In this document: positions 26,226 through 34,765 of the stretch, one piece after another
Layout: each line of letters begins with the position of its first letter
Position numbering within the stretch: position 1 is the stretch's first letter
NCBI GenBank assembly: GCA_942492925.1
Contig: OW818641.1
Span: 806,001-870,000, forward strand
Origin: QZKY01 sp942492925
Lineage (GTDB): Bacteria; Pseudomonadota; Gammaproteobacteria; Burkholderiales; Burkholderiaceae_D
Direction: 5' to 3'
DNA: 64,000 nucleotides
Notes under the pieces: model-generated
Databases searched by the model: none
What the model was told of the DNA's origin: nothing
Seen by the model: only the letters and a program-made list of their open reading frames with translations
Position numbers and translations under genes: made by a program

Positions 26226-28205
26226 ATGCAAACTTCTCTCGAACTTGTCCTGTTTTTGCTCGGTTTGGCTGTTGTCGCCGTGGTGCTCTTTCGCCTGTTG
26301 AAATTGCCGCCGATTTTGGGGTACCTCGTAGTTGGCTTGGTGGTGGGGCCGCATACGCCCGGGGTTGTTGTTGAGAGGGAAACGCTTCAAACACTCTCAG
26401 AGTTCGGTGTGGTCTTCCTCATGTTTTCGATTGGCCTGGAGTTTTCCTTGCCCAAACTGAAGTCCATGCGGCGCATCGTGTTTGGTCTTGGTTTTTGTCA
26501 GGTGGCTTTCTCCATAGCGGTCGTCATGGTGCTTTGCCTGTTAGGGGCTTATTTCATACCGCGTTTTGCGGAAGTAAGCTGGCAGGCCGGCTTCGCCATG
26601 GGCGGGGCGCTGGCCATGTCATCGACCGCCATTGTTTCCAAATTGCTTAGCGAGCGGATGGAGCTCGAGACCGAGCATGGCCGCCGCATTTTCGGCATTC
26701 TCCTGTTCCAGGATTTGGCGCTGGTTCCCCTGTTGATTTTGGTGCCCGCCTTAACCCATCGCGCGAGCAATCTGGGGTGGACCCTGCTAATGGCCTTCGG
26801 GAAGGCCGCGGTCGTCATGGTCTTGCTCTTGTTCATCGGCCAGAAAGTTTTGCGCTGGTGGCTGAATTTGGTGGTGCGGCGCCGATCGCAAGAGCTGTTC
26901 ATGCTTAACCTCTTGCTGATCACGCTGGGGGCAGCCTGGATTACCGAGCAGGCTGGGTTATCGCTGGAGTTGGGCGCGTTTATCGCAGGGATGCTGATTT
27001 CGGAAACGCAGTACAAGCATCAGGTGGAAGTGGATATCCAATCCTTCCGGGATGTGCTGCTGGGCTTGTTCTTTGTCACCATCGGCATGTTGCTCGATTT
27101 GCGTATTTTGCTCGAATACTGGTGGCTGATGATCCCGCTGCTGATTGTGCCGATCCTCTTCAAGTTTGCACTAATTTCTTACCTGGCCAAATTTTTTGGC
27201 GCTTCACCCGGTACCAGTATGCGTACGGGGCTTGCGCTGGCGCAGGCGGGTGAGTTCGGTTTCGTATTACTCAACCAGGCGGATGGCTTGCGTTTGCTGG
27301 ATCCGGTGTTCGTTCAATTGATTTTGGCATCCATGGTGTTGTCCATGTTTGTCGCCCCATTTCTGATTGCGAAATCGGATGCGCTGGTGACAAAGTTATG
27401 TGCGAACGAATGGATGATGCAGTCTGTCGCGCTCACGAATATTGCCAGTCGCACTATTGCAACGGAAAAACACGTGATCATCGCCGGGTTTGGTCGGACA
27501 GGACAAAGCTTGGCGAAACTGCTCGAAGAGCAAAATATTCCATACCATGCGTTAGATCTCGATCCAGAGCGCGTGCAGGAAGCCAGCGTAGCGGGAGCAG
27601 AAGTTTCATACGGCGACGCCTCGCGTCGAGAAAGCCTGGTGGCGGCCGGGATTCACCGTGCAGCGGTGATGGTGATCACGTTTGCTGAAACGTCTGCGAC
27701 AGAGCGGGTCATGCATTTCGCACATGAGATTGCCCCCTCGCTGCCGATTATTGTTCGCAGTTTTGATGGCAGCGATTTTGACAGATTGAAACAAGCAGGT
27801 GCCACGGAAATCGTGCCGGAAGCAATCGAAAGCAGCATGGTGCTGGCGCTGTTTACGATCCGCGCCCTGGGAGTGCCCACCAAACGCGTTTTGCGCATTA
27901 TTCAGGATACGCGCAAGGAACGTTACGCCTCATTACGCAGTTATTTCCGGGGTTCAGAAGCCGGGCCAGATAGCGAAGAATTGGTGCGCTTGCATTCCAT
28001 TGCGTTGCCAGAGGGCGCGCAGACCGTTGGCAAGACGCTGGGGGAAGTCGATTTGCTCACGCTCGGCGCAGAGGTGACGATGGTGCGGCGCGGGAAAGAG
28101 CGACTTGGTACTGCGCCGGATTTGGTTTTGCAAGCGGGCGATGTGCTGGTTGTGCGAGGGACGGCAGAGTGCGTCGATGCCGCTGAACGCAAGATGCTGT
28201 TCTAG
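26226..28205 (+). CDS. Kef-type CPA2 cation:proton antiporter with TrkA-N and TrkA-C domains
   Basis: A 659-residue membrane protein. The ATG at 26226 is chosen because the upstream in-frame extension is not hydrophobic and lies in the promoter region. Twelve or so membrane segments (about residues 5-385) include LGAFIAGMLISETQYKHQVE. A RCK/TrkA-N domain with the nucleotide-binding GFGRTGQSL and acidic LDLDPERV follows, then a TrkA-C domain (about 570-655). This is the YbaL/KefB/KefC layout, which exports K+ or other cations in response to ligand or NAD(H) binding. Presence next to kdsD is conserved in Burkholderiales. Confidence 0.93.
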   Translation: MQTSLELVLFLLGLAVVAVVLFRLLKLPPILGYLVVGLVVGPHTPGVVVERETLQTLSEFGVVFLMFSIGLEFSLPKLKSMRRIVFGLGFCQVAFSIAVVMVLCLLGAYFIPRFAEVSWQAGFAMGGALAMSSTAIVSKLLSERMELETEHGRRIFGILLFQDLALVPLLILVPALTHRASNLGWTLLMAFGKAAVVMVLLLFIGQKVLRWWLNLVVRRRSQELFMLNLLLITLGAAWITEQAGLSLELGAFIAGMLISETQYKHQVEVDIQSFRDVLLGLFFVTIGMLLDLRILLEYWWLMIPLLIVPILFKFALISYLAKFFGASPGTSMRTGLALAQAGEFGFVLLNQADGLRLLDPVFVQLILASMVLSMFVAPFLIAKSDALVTKLCANEWMMQSVALTNIASRTIATEKHVIIAGFGRTGQSLAKLLEEQNIPYHALDLDPERVQEASVAGAEVSYGDASRRESLVAAGIHRAAVMVITFAETSATERVMHFAHEIAPSLPIIVRSFDGSDFDRLKQAGATEIVPEAIESSMVLALFTIRALGVPTKRVLRIIQDTRKERYASLRSYFRGSEAGPDSEELVRLHSIALPEGAQTVGKTLGEVDLLTLGAEVTMVRRGKERLGTAPDLVLQAGDVLVVRGTAECVDAAERKMLF

Positions 28206-28246
28206 TCAAGCAGACGAGGCATTTCGATTCTTCCACAGCTGAAAAC

Positions 28247-28291
28247 AAACGACTTCAACATCTCGTTTTCATCGGCATATTGAAGTCGTTT
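28247..28291 (+). terminator. Terminator after the Kef antiporter gene
   Basis: A 12-base perfect stem pairs AAACGACTTCAA (28247-28258) with TTGAAGTCGTTT (28280-28291), followed by TCC. It lies between the convergent antiporter and UPF0149 genes. Confidence 0.75.
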
Positions 28292-28294
28292 TCC

Positions 28295-28936
28295 TTACGC
28301 CTCGCTTTGCTCGGCAAGGCTGGCGTAATGATTGAAAATCAGTTGAAGCTTGGCCACGATTTTCCCAATCATGTCGTCGCGGTCTTGACTGTTGATCGTG
28401 TAACCGCGGCCTTCTCGTATGTCGGTGATTTCATTGCGCAGTTCGATGATTTCGTGCAGCAGCGGGTCTTCGCTTTGCTGTGTCAACAGGTCGTTCCAGG
28501 CAGCTTCGCGAAGCTGGACACCTAGCAGGAACCCGTCGGCCCAGTCGTTGGCTGAGCATTTGTCGTCTTGATCGGCGTACAGAAATGGGTAGTAGGAAAT
28601 GCCGCCCGCCAGCGCATCGGCAATGAAGTTCCAGTGCTCCAGCAAGATACCCATGATTTCATCCGCTTGCTCCTTGGAGTCGAATTGGGGCATTTGACCG
28701 CCAAAAATATAGGGAAGAAATTCACCTGGCGGAACCGACTGATGACTGCAAATCAATGCTGTAAAAAAACCATCAAGGTGCTCGAAATTCATGGCTTTCG
28801 GATGCGCGTCCAGAAAGTCCTGAACTTTATCGATTTTTTTTTCTTCCAGCCCTGATTTTTTAGAGGGCGTTGGGTTGAGAAAATCATTGATAGCGTCAAG
28901 CTGCGCGTTGGGCATGATGGTTTTGGGTGCGTTCAT
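28295..28936 (-). CDS. YecA/UPF0149 family protein
   Basis: A 213-residue soluble protein of the YgfB/YecA fold. The conserved core includes HLDGFFTALICSHQSVPPGEFLPYIF and NDWADGFLLGVQLREAAWNDL. The C-terminal SEC-C zinc motif found in some longer YecA proteins is absent. The N-terminal 30 residues are low in complexity and probably disordered. The role of the family is not firmly known. Confidence 0.85.
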   Translation of the reverse strand: MNAPKTIMPNAQLDAINDFLNPTPSKKSGLEEKKIDKVQDFLDAHPKAMNFEHLDGFFTALICSHQSVPPGEFLPYIFGGQMPQFDSKEQADEIMGILLEHWNFIADALAGGISYYPFLYADQDDKCSANDWADGFLLGVQLREAAWNDLLTQQSEDPLLHEIIELRNEITDIREGRGYTINSQDRDDMIGKIVAKLQLIFNHYASLAEQSEA

Positions 28937-28978
28937 AATGGAATAGGCTTGGGTTGGCAGATGCTTTGATTATACGGT

Positions 28979-29338
28979 TTAGCAGCGATGGCTGTCGCAC
29001 GCTTTCAATTTGGTTTCGAGGGTGTTGTACCCGCCGCCATCTTGAACATAGCGGAAACCTTTTTCTTTGAGGAGTTTGCTGGCCTGTGCTGAGCGACGCC
29101 CGCTACGGCAGTACACCAGAATGCGGCTGTTGGTATCGATGTTCTTGAGCGTGTGGATTCCCGAGGTAAGGCGATCCAGCGGAAGATTGACGGCCCCCTC
29201 GATGTGACCCAAGGCAAATTCTGCGGGGGTGCGCACATCAAGAATGAGATCCTGACGCATGCCGTTGTAGGAGGCAGTCTGGGCGGAAGCCGATAGGGTG
29301 GCAAATGCCCAGATGAAAATAAAAAGGGCCTTTTTCAT
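28979..29338 (-). CDS. Exported single-domain rhodanese-like protein
   Basis: A 119-residue protein with a signal peptide (MKKALFIFIWAFATLSASAQT, cleavage near ASA-QT), so probably periplasmic. The rhodanese domain retains the active cysteine in YCRSGRRSAQA and the typical DVRTPAEFALGHIEGAVNLP. It probably acts in sulfane-sulfur transfer or cyanide/thiosulfate handling; the partner is unknown. A small membrane protein gene lies 9 bases upstream and is likely cotranscribed. Confidence 0.9.
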   Translation of the reverse strand: MKKALFIFIWAFATLSASAQTASYNGMRQDLILDVRTPAEFALGHIEGAVNLPLDRLTSGIHTLKNIDTNSRILVYCRSGRRSAQASKLLKEKGFRYVQDGGGYNTLETKLKACDSHRC

Positions 29339-29347
29339 TGCATCCCG

Positions 29348-29563
29348 TTATTTCTTCTTTTTGCCATTTCTTGCCGAGAACGGCGAGCGAGTGTGGTCGT
29401 TGAGCAAAAACTTCATGCCCAGAAATCCCAGGATGGCCGCAACAAAGAGCGCATTGAATAACCATTCACCGATGCTCGCAGGCGTAAAGCCTGCATTGTA
29501 GGCGGGCAAACCCGTGACCAATAAGCCAATAATCAGTGAACCGAGCAATACCGCGAGCTTCAT
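29348..29563 (-). CDS. Small membrane protein of unknown function
   Basis: A 71-residue protein with two predicted membrane segments (about residues 2-20 and 33-53) and a very basic end (ARNGKKKK). A GGAG-type ribosome site (CCTGGAGAC on the minus strand) precedes the ATG. It lies 9 bases before the rhodanese gene. I do not recognise the family. Confidence 0.65.
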   Translation of the reverse strand: MKLAVLLGSLIIGLLVTGLPAYNAGFTPASIGEWLFNALFVAAILGFLGMKFLLNDHTRSPFSARNGKKKK

Positions 29564-29643
29564 TTTGTCTCCAGGAGGATGTAAACGTATGGTTGTTCCG
29601 TAAGAGGGGCAATCATATCATCCTCGCTAAAAAAACCGGGAAC

Positions 29644-29669
29644 AAAAAAGCCCAGTCAATCGACCGGGC
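29644..29669 (-). terminator. Intrinsic terminator, minus strand
   Basis: On the minus strand the stem GCCCGGTC/GACTGGGC (one G-T pair) with a four-base loop is followed by TTTTTTG. It ends a transcript coming from the 29.7-30.1 kb region, ahead of the small membrane protein gene. Confidence 0.75.
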
Positions 29670-29787
29670 CTTGGTGAATCGGGTGCCCTGAATTGGCTCA
29701 GGCATTGGGTCGAGGCATACTGCGCGAAAGGCATGTTTTTGTTTCCAATCCGGAAAATCAGCTTCAGGCCCATCATCATTTCCAACG

Positions 29788-29821
29788 AAAACGCCTGCCT
29801 CTTTGTTGAGGCAGGCGTTTT
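29788..29821. terminator. Strong bidirectional hairpin terminator
   Basis: A perfect 14-base stem (AAAACGCCTGCCTC and its complement) with a six-base loop TTTGTT. T-runs follow on both strands. It lies about 65 bases beyond the stop of the 25-codon ORF. Confidence 0.8.
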
Positions 29822-29850
29822 TGGGCGACCTGATTTATTCGGCCGATTTT

Positions 29851-29881
29851 GTAATCTCCCTGTTGTCTTGAGGGAGATTAC
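29851..29881. repeat. Hairpin directly after the 25-codon ORF
   Basis: GTAATCTCCCT (29851-29861) pairs perfectly with AGGGAGATTAC (29871-29881). No T-run follows on either side, so it is more likely an RNA-stabilising 3' structure than a terminator. Confidence 0.6.
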
Positions 29882-29886
29882 CTGGT

Positions 29887-29964
29887 TCATTTAGTTTTAA
29901 AAAGTTGCTCAAAATACCATACGATCCATTCTGAGAGAGACAATTTCTTTTTTTCGGTAGTCAT
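29887..29964 (-). CDS. Candidate 25-residue small protein with strong ribosome site
   Basis: The ATG at 29964 is preceded by AAAGGAGGTGCCACT, one of the strongest Shine-Dalgarno sequences in the window. The product begins MTTEKKKLSLSEWIVW and ends FEQLFKTK: a basic head, then a short amphipathic aromatic helix, then a basic tail. It is not long enough to be a clear membrane helix. The frame extends to 30081, but the ribosome site argues for the internal start. A perfect FNR-type site lies about 200 bases upstream and hairpins follow. No family is recognised. It could instead be the leader of a regulatory RNA. Confidence 0.5.
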   Translation of the reverse strand: MTTEKKKLSLSEWIVWYFEQLFKTK

Positions 29965-29977
29965 AGTGGCACCTCCT

Positions 29978-30020
29978 TTAGGTTGGCAATGGTCAATCTG
30001 CTTAGGTTGGCGATAGTCAA
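29978..30020. repeat. Two 19-base direct repeats in the leader of the small ORF
   Basis: TTAGGTTGGCAATGGTCAA (29978-29996) recurs as TTAGGTTGGCGATAGTCAA (30002-30020), 17 of 19 identical, with a 24-base period. They end just before the ribosome site on the minus strand. Such tandem copies may be a protein- or RNA-binding operator. Confidence 0.65.
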
Positions 30021-30156
30021 GATAATGGGCGCTTCTGGTTTTATTAATACAGGTTAAACACATTTTTGCGGCCCGGTCCAAACCGTTTTCTCAGTACGAG
30101 CGATAACGGTTACTACGGGACGCGCCTCGTTTTTACTATGACCACCAAAGGTTATT

Positions 30157-30170
30157 TTGATAAAGATCAA
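30157..30170. promoter_or_regulatory. FNR/ANR-type binding site (perfect palindrome)
   Basis: TTGATAAAGATCAA matches TTGAT-N4-ATCAA at all ten conserved bases. On the minus strand a -10-like CATAGT (30140-30135) follows at roughly class II spacing, pointing toward the 25-codon ORF. The plus strand has no evident gene to control before the tRNA terminator. Confidence 0.6.
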
Positions 30171-30382
30171 ATTTTCTGCATTTGCCTGAAGCTTGGGGAA
30201 ACGGCTACGCCAGAATGCAAGCCAAAGCTCAAAAAATTATATGGAATGCAAACCCGGCGAAGAAATTCCCAGGGGAGACAGGCAGGTCGACAGAGAGACG
30301 GAAAAGGAATTGGCATACCTTCCCGGCTTGAGGATGCCGGGGGGCTTTCGGGAGAGGGCGGGATGCCGAACGATAAAAACAA

Positions 30383-30448
30383 AAAAGGCTTTCTGATGAG
30401 AGCGTGATACAGAGGCATCACACCTTGAATCACATCAGAAAGCCTTTT
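30383..30448 (-). terminator. Terminator of the tRNA-Leu transcript
   Basis: A 16-base perfect stem (AAAAGGCTTTCTGATG at 30383-30398 with 30433-30448), a 34-base loop that can itself pair (GTGAT/ATCAC), and TTTTTTG then TTTTT downstream on the minus strand. Confidence 0.8.
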
Positions 30449-30489
30449 AAGGGCACTGCCATTTCAAAAAACAATTCACTACCAAGTGC

Positions 30490-30574
30490 TGGTGCCCACG
30501 GAGGGACTCGAACCCCCACACCTCGCGGCACATGGACCTGAACCATGCGCGTCTACCAATTCCGCCACGTGGGC
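30490..30574 (-). tRNA. tRNA-Leu (anticodon CAG)
   Basis: On the minus strand the molecule runs from GCCCACGTGGCGGAATTGG to an encoded CCA end. The acceptor arms GCCCACG/CGTGGGC pair. The D-loop has GGTAGACGC, the anticodon loop TTCAGGT gives CAG, a long variable arm (TGCCGCGAGGTGT) marks a class II tRNA, and the T-loop reads GTTCGAGTC. It has 85 bases including CCA. It reads CUG codons. Confidence 0.97.
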
Positions 30575-30688
30575 ATTGCTGTGCGACTGTTCTTCATGCA
30601 ATACAGGCGCCGCAAAAACGAGTATTATAGCGCCAAAACCCAATTAGTCAATTCGATTTCCACCTAGATAGGCATTACAAGATTTCCG

Positions 30689-33160
30689 TTGAAACAATAC
30701 CCCTACCCCATCCCCAGCCGCGAAGACATTCTCGGGTTACTCAGAAAAGCGCCCGGACGGCACGACATCCCCACAATTGCAACAGCCTTGGGCGTCACGC
30801 GCAAGGAAATGGAAGGCTTGATGCGTCGTTTGACGGCGATGGAGCGTGATGGCCAGATTCGGCTCGACGCTGGCGGACGCTACCAACTATTGAACCAGGT
30901 CGATTTCATTTTAGGGCGCGTCAGCAGCCACATTGATGGTTATGGGTTTCTGATTCCGGACGAAGGCGGCGACGATATCTTCCTGCCCGAAAATGAAATG
31001 CGCAAGGTGCTGCATGGCGATCGTGTGAAGGTGCGCATCGTCGGTGTGGATCGGCGCGGACGTTCGGAAGGCGCCATTGTCGAAGTCGTCAGCCGCGCCA
31101 ACACGCACGTGATCGGTCGCCTGGTCAATGAACAGGGCGCCTGGGTGATTGCCCCCGAAGACCGGCGCATCAATCAAGACATCATCGTTTCGGGTTCGCC
31201 GGGCGAAGCCAAGGCGGGGCAGGTGGTGAGCGTCGAGTTGATCGAACAGCCCTCGCGCTACACGCAGCCCATCGGCAAAATCGTCGAGGTGCTGGGCACG
31301 ATTGACGATCCGGGCATCGAAATTGAAATTGCGGTGCGCAAGTTTGGCGTGCCCCACGAATTTCCGGAAGAAACCAAGGCGCTGGCGACCCAGCTTCCCT
31401 CCGAAGTGCGCGAAGAAGATCTGGTCGGTCGCGTTGATTTACGCGATATCCCGCTGGTCACCATTGACGGCGAAGATGCGCGCGACTTCGACGACGCAGT
31501 GTATTGCGAGCCGGTGAAGGTTGGCAAAACCACTGGGTATCGCTTGATTGTGGCGATTGCAGATGTCAGTTATTACGTGAAGCCGAACGACGCGATCGAT
31601 GCGGAAGCGCTCAATCGCAGCACCTCGGTGTATTTCCCGCGCCGCGTCATCCCGATGTTGCCGGAAAAATTGTCGAATGGCTTGTGCTCGCTGAATCCCG
31701 GCGTGGATCGGCTATGCATGGTGTGTGATGCCGTGATTACTGAAGCGGGCGAGGTTTCCGCTTATCAGTTTTACCCGGCCGTCATGCATTCGGCGGCGCG
31801 GCTCACCTACACCGAAGTCGCGGCGATTCTCGGTAACACCAAAGGACTGGAAGCGGACCGGCGCAAGGAACTGGTGCCGCATTTGCTGGACTTGTATGAA
31901 CTGTTTCGCATCCTGCATGCTGCGCGCGAAAAACGTGGCGCGATCGATTTTGAAATGGTGGAAACCTACATCGTCAGCAATGAGCAGGGCAAGATTGAAA
32001 AAATTCTGCCGCGTGTGCGTAACGATGCACACCGTTTGATTGAAGAGTGCATGCTGGCCGCCAACGTGTGCGCGGCGGATTTGCTGGATCGGCACAAGCA
32101 TCCCGGCACCTATCGTATTCATGCGAAACCCAGCGTGGAAAAACTGACCAAGCTGCGATCCTTCCTTAAGCAGGCGGGGTTGTCGCTGGGCGGCGGCGAT
32201 TCTCCCGCGCCAGCCGACTATGCGACAATCATGGACAAGGTCAAGGCGCGTCCGGACTCCATCATGATTCAGACGATGATGCTGCGTTCGATGCAGCAGG
32301 CGGTGTACAGCCCGGACAATATCGGCCACTTCGGTCTGGCTTACGATGCGTACACGCATTTTACGAGCCCGATCCGGCGCTATCCGGATTTGCTCACGCA
32401 TCGGGTCATCAAGGCCATTTTGCAAGGCCAGCGATATGAGCCGCGTGGTATTGATACCAGCGCGCTGAATACGATGACCTCACCGGCCGTGCGGCAGCAG
32501 CACCTGAAGGACAAAGCTGAGGGTAAAGCAAAATCCGAGTCGGCGTTGACTATTTGGGATGCGCTCGGGATTCACTGTTCGGCCAACGAGCGTCGCGCCG
32601 ACGAAGCATCGCGCGATGTGGAAGCCTGGCTCAAGTGCTACTTCATTCGCGACAAACTCGGCGAGCATTTCACTGGCACCGTTTCCGGCGTCACGCCGTT
32701 CGGTATCTTCGTGCAGCTCGACGATATTTTCATCGAAGGCATGGTGCACATCAGCGATCTTGGTGCCGATTATTTCGAGTTTGACGAGGCACGGCATGAA
32801 CTGCGCGGCGAGCGTACCGGCAAGCGTTACCAATTGACGAACCGTGTGACCGTACAAGTCAGTCGGGTCGATCTGGATGCGCGCCGCATTGACTTGCGGC
32901 TTGTCGAAGAGCTTGGACGGAGTCAGAAAGGACGCCCTGCGCCGAAAGGCGACGTGCATCGCACCCCCTATACACCGACCGAAAGCCAGCCGGCCTCCGT
33001 GAAGCCTGGCAAGGCTTCGCCGTCCAGTCAATCGATGGAAAAGAAATTGGAAGCGGAAAGAGACCGGAACGCGAGTCGGCATGCGCCGATCGTTTCGCGT
33101 GCTGGTAAAAAACCTAAAGCAGCAAAGGCTGCTGCAAAATCCGGAAAGAAGAAAAAATAA
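30689..33160 (+). CDS. rnr: Ribonuclease R
   Basis: An 823-residue 3'-5' exoribonuclease that degrades structured RNA and helps rRNA/tRNA quality control. A winged-helix domain (about residues 1-70), cold-shock OB domains (about 75-240), the RNB catalytic core with DGEDARDFDDAV (metal Asp cluster), HFTSPIRRYPDLLTHR, and a C-terminal S1 domain (about 655-740) are in order. The tail is Lys/Ala-rich, as in E. coli RNase R. The start TTG at 30689 is the best available. The stop overlaps the rlmB start by one base. Confidence 0.96.
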   Translation: MKQYPYPIPSREDILGLLRKAPGRHDIPTIATALGVTRKEMEGLMRRLTAMERDGQIRLDAGGRYQLLNQVDFILGRVSSHIDGYGFLIPDEGGDDIFLPENEMRKVLHGDRVKVRIVGVDRRGRSEGAIVEVVSRANTHVIGRLVNEQGAWVIAPEDRRINQDIIVSGSPGEAKAGQVVSVELIEQPSRYTQPIGKIVEVLGTIDDPGIEIEIAVRKFGVPHEFPEETKALATQLPSEVREEDLVGRVDLRDIPLVTIDGEDARDFDDAVYCEPVKVGKTTGYRLIVAIADVSYYVKPNDAIDAEALNRSTSVYFPRRVIPMLPEKLSNGLCSLNPGVDRLCMVCDAVITEAGEVSAYQFYPAVMHSAARLTYTEVAAILGNTKGLEADRRKELVPHLLDLYELFRILHAAREKRGAIDFEMVETYIVSNEQGKIEKILPRVRNDAHRLIEECMLAANVCAADLLDRHKHPGTYRIHAKPSVEKLTKLRSFLKQAGLSLGGGDSPAPADYATIMDKVKARPDSIMIQTMMLRSMQQAVYSPDNIGHFGLAYDAYTHFTSPIRRYPDLLTHRVIKAILQGQRYEPRGIDTSALNTMTSPAVRQQHLKDKAEGKAKSESALTIWDALGIHCSANERRADEASRDVEAWLKCYFIRDKLGEHFTGTVSGVTPFGIFVQLDDIFIEGMVHISDLGADYFEFDEARHELRGERTGKRYQLTNRVTVQVSRVDLDARRIDLRLVEELGRSQKGRPAPKGDVHRTPYTPTESQPASVKPGKASPSSQSMEKKLEAERDRNASRHAPIVSRAGKKPKAAKAAAKSGKKKK

Positions 33161-33918
33161 TGAACGAAAAAACGGGAACGGCGAAGAGTAAATTTATTTT
33201 CGGATTTCACGCTGTGACATCACGCTTGCGGCACGAAGCATCATCGGTCGAAGAAATTTATGTCGACGCAGGACGGACCGATAGGCGGATGCAGGATTTG
33301 CTGCAAGCTGCCAAGGCCGCGAACGTGCGCGTCATTCCAACGGCGGATCAACGTCTGGATGGCATGGTGGGAACGCGCCGTCATCAAGGTGTGGTTGCCA
33401 AAGCCGCGCCGCTGGCATTGGCGCGCAATCTGGACGAATTGCTCGATGCCATCGAAGGGCCGCCGTTATTACTGGTTCTGGACAGCATTACCGATCCGCA
33501 CAATCTGGGCGCGTGTTTGCGCGTGGCCGACGGTGCGGGCGCGCATGCGGTGATCGCGCCACGCGACAAGGCCGTGGGGCTGAATGCCACCGTGATCAAG
33601 GTTTCCAGCGGCGCGGCGGATACTGTGCCGTACATCACCGTCACGAATCTGGCGCGCACCCTGCGTGATTTGAAAGAGCGCAACATCTGGGTAATTGGCA
33701 CGACGGACGATGCCGAGAAAAGTCTGTATGAAGCAGACTTTACCGGCGGTGTCGCCATCGTGATGGGCTCGGAAGGAGAAGGCATGCGTCGCTTGACGCG
33801 CGAAACCTGCGACATCCTGGTCAGCGTTCCGATGGCTGGGGCGGTCGAAAGTTTGAACGTTTCCGTGGCGTCAGGCGTATGCCTGTATGAGGCGAAGCGG
33901 CAACGGATCGCAGGGTAG
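33160..33918 (+). CDS. rlmB: 23S rRNA (guanosine-2'-O-)-methyltransferase RlmB
   Basis: A 252-residue SPOUT-class methyltransferase that modifies G2251 of 23S rRNA. The N-terminal L30e-like RNA-binding part begins FIFGFHAVTSRLRH. The knotted SpoU domain has LDSITDPHNLGACLRVADGAG (motif 1), IVMGSEGEGMRRL (motif 2) and VPMAGAVESLNVSVASGVCLYE (motif 3). Coupled to rnr by a one-base overlap, the widely conserved rnr-rlmB pair. A hairpin without T-run (33932-33957) follows it. Confidence 0.96.
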   Translation: MNEKTGTAKSKFIFGFHAVTSRLRHEASSVEEIYVDAGRTDRRMQDLLQAAKAANVRVIPTADQRLDGMVGTRRHQGVVAKAAPLALARNLDELLDAIEGPPLLLVLDSITDPHNLGACLRVADGAGAHAVIAPRDKAVGLNATVIKVSSGAADTVPYITVTNLARTLRDLKERNIWVIGTTDDAEKSLYEADFTGGVAIVMGSEGEGMRRLTRETCDILVSVPMAGAVESLNVSVASGVCLYEAKRQRIAG

Positions 33919-34006
33919 TCGTGAGCTGACCCGCCTTCCTCGTCACAGGGGAAGGCGAGTGGGGTATCATTACAAAATCAAAAATAACAGACGACACAGA
34001 CTCGCC

Positions 34007-34759
34007 ATGTTCCCCCAGCTCCGCGAAGATATTGCCAACATCATCAAGCGTGACCCGGCTGCACGCAATGCGTGGGAAGTGCTTACGTGCTATCCGGGTT
34101 TGCAGGCTATCGCGATTCATCGCGCGGCGCGCTGGTGCTGGATGCACCGGCTGAAATGGCTGGGGCGCTTTGTTTCGCACGTTGGCCGGATCTTGACCGG
34201 CATCGAAATCCATCCCGGTGCGACCATTGGCCGTCGGGTCTTCATTGATCACGGTTTCGGTGTGGTCATTGGCGAAACCGCAGAAATCGGTGACGATTGC
34301 ACGATCTATCAAGGCGTGACCTTGGGCGGTACCTCGCTTGCCAAGGGCGCGAAGCGGCATCCGACCTTGGGCGCAGGCGTCATTGTCGGTGCGGGCGCCA
34401 AAATTCTCGGCGCTTTCACTGTCGGAGAAAACGCGAAAGTCGGATCGAATGCCGTGGTGCTCAAAGAAGTACCGCCGTGCGCGACGGCGGTGGGCAATCC
34501 CGCACGCATCATTTTGAAGGAAGAACATGTGGAAGGCGGCAATGATGCCGCCACGCGTGTGTTCTCCTCTTATGGCATCACGCCTGATCTCGATGATCCT
34601 CTCATCAAAGCCTTGCACGGGTTGATCAATCATGCTGCCGCACAGGATCAGCAAATTCGCGTGCTGACGGCGGCGCTCGACAAGGCCGGCATTTCGCATG
34701 ACAGCTTGCCGGAATCGGCGAAGTTCGACCTGGAAAAATTCCGCAGGCTGGTGGAATAG
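34007..34759 (+). CDS. cysE: Serine O-acetyltransferase CysE
   Basis: A 250-residue enzyme acetylating serine with acetyl-CoA for cysteine synthesis. The ATG at 34007 is chosen because the in-frame extension from 33887 lies in the rlmB tail. The N-terminal helical domain precedes the left-handed parallel β-helix hexapeptide repeats: IHPGATIGRRVFIDHGFGVVIGETAEIGDDCTIYQGVTLGG. His in IDHGFG is the catalytic base. The C-terminus is longer than in E. coli CysE and lacks the usual terminal Ile feedback-inhibition tail, so inhibition by cysteine may differ. Confidence 0.94.
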   Translation: MFPQLREDIANIIKRDPAARNAWEVLTCYPGLQAIAIHRAARWCWMHRLKWLGRFVSHVGRILTGIEIHPGATIGRRVFIDHGFGVVIGETAEIGDDCTIYQGVTLGGTSLAKGAKRHPTLGAGVIVGAGAKILGAFTVGENAKVGSNAVVLKEVPPCATAVGNPARIILKEEHVEGGNDAATRVFSSYGITPDLDDPLIKALHGLINHAAAQDQQIRVLTAALDKAGISHDSLPESAKFDLEKFRRLVE

Positions 34760-34765
34760 CGGCAG

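Larger units (their letters stand above)
29965..30489. other. 525-base region between small ORF and tRNA-Leu
   Basis: On the minus strand, reading from the tRNA, it holds the tRNA terminator (30383-30448), about 210 bases with no recognised gene, an FNR-type site (30157-30170), then a leader containing two direct repeats. On the plus strand an ORF at 30066-30407 shows no family features and its end is simply the terminator sequence. Confidence 0.6.

Noticed and set aside
29627..29890. An 87-codon minus-strand ORF
   Set aside because: Its sequence is made of two terminator hairpins and their spacer, and it has no ribosome site.
30066..30407. A 113-codon plus-strand ORF beyond the FNR-type site
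   Set aside because: No family similarity is recognised, the composition is not coding-like, and its end is the tRNA terminator.
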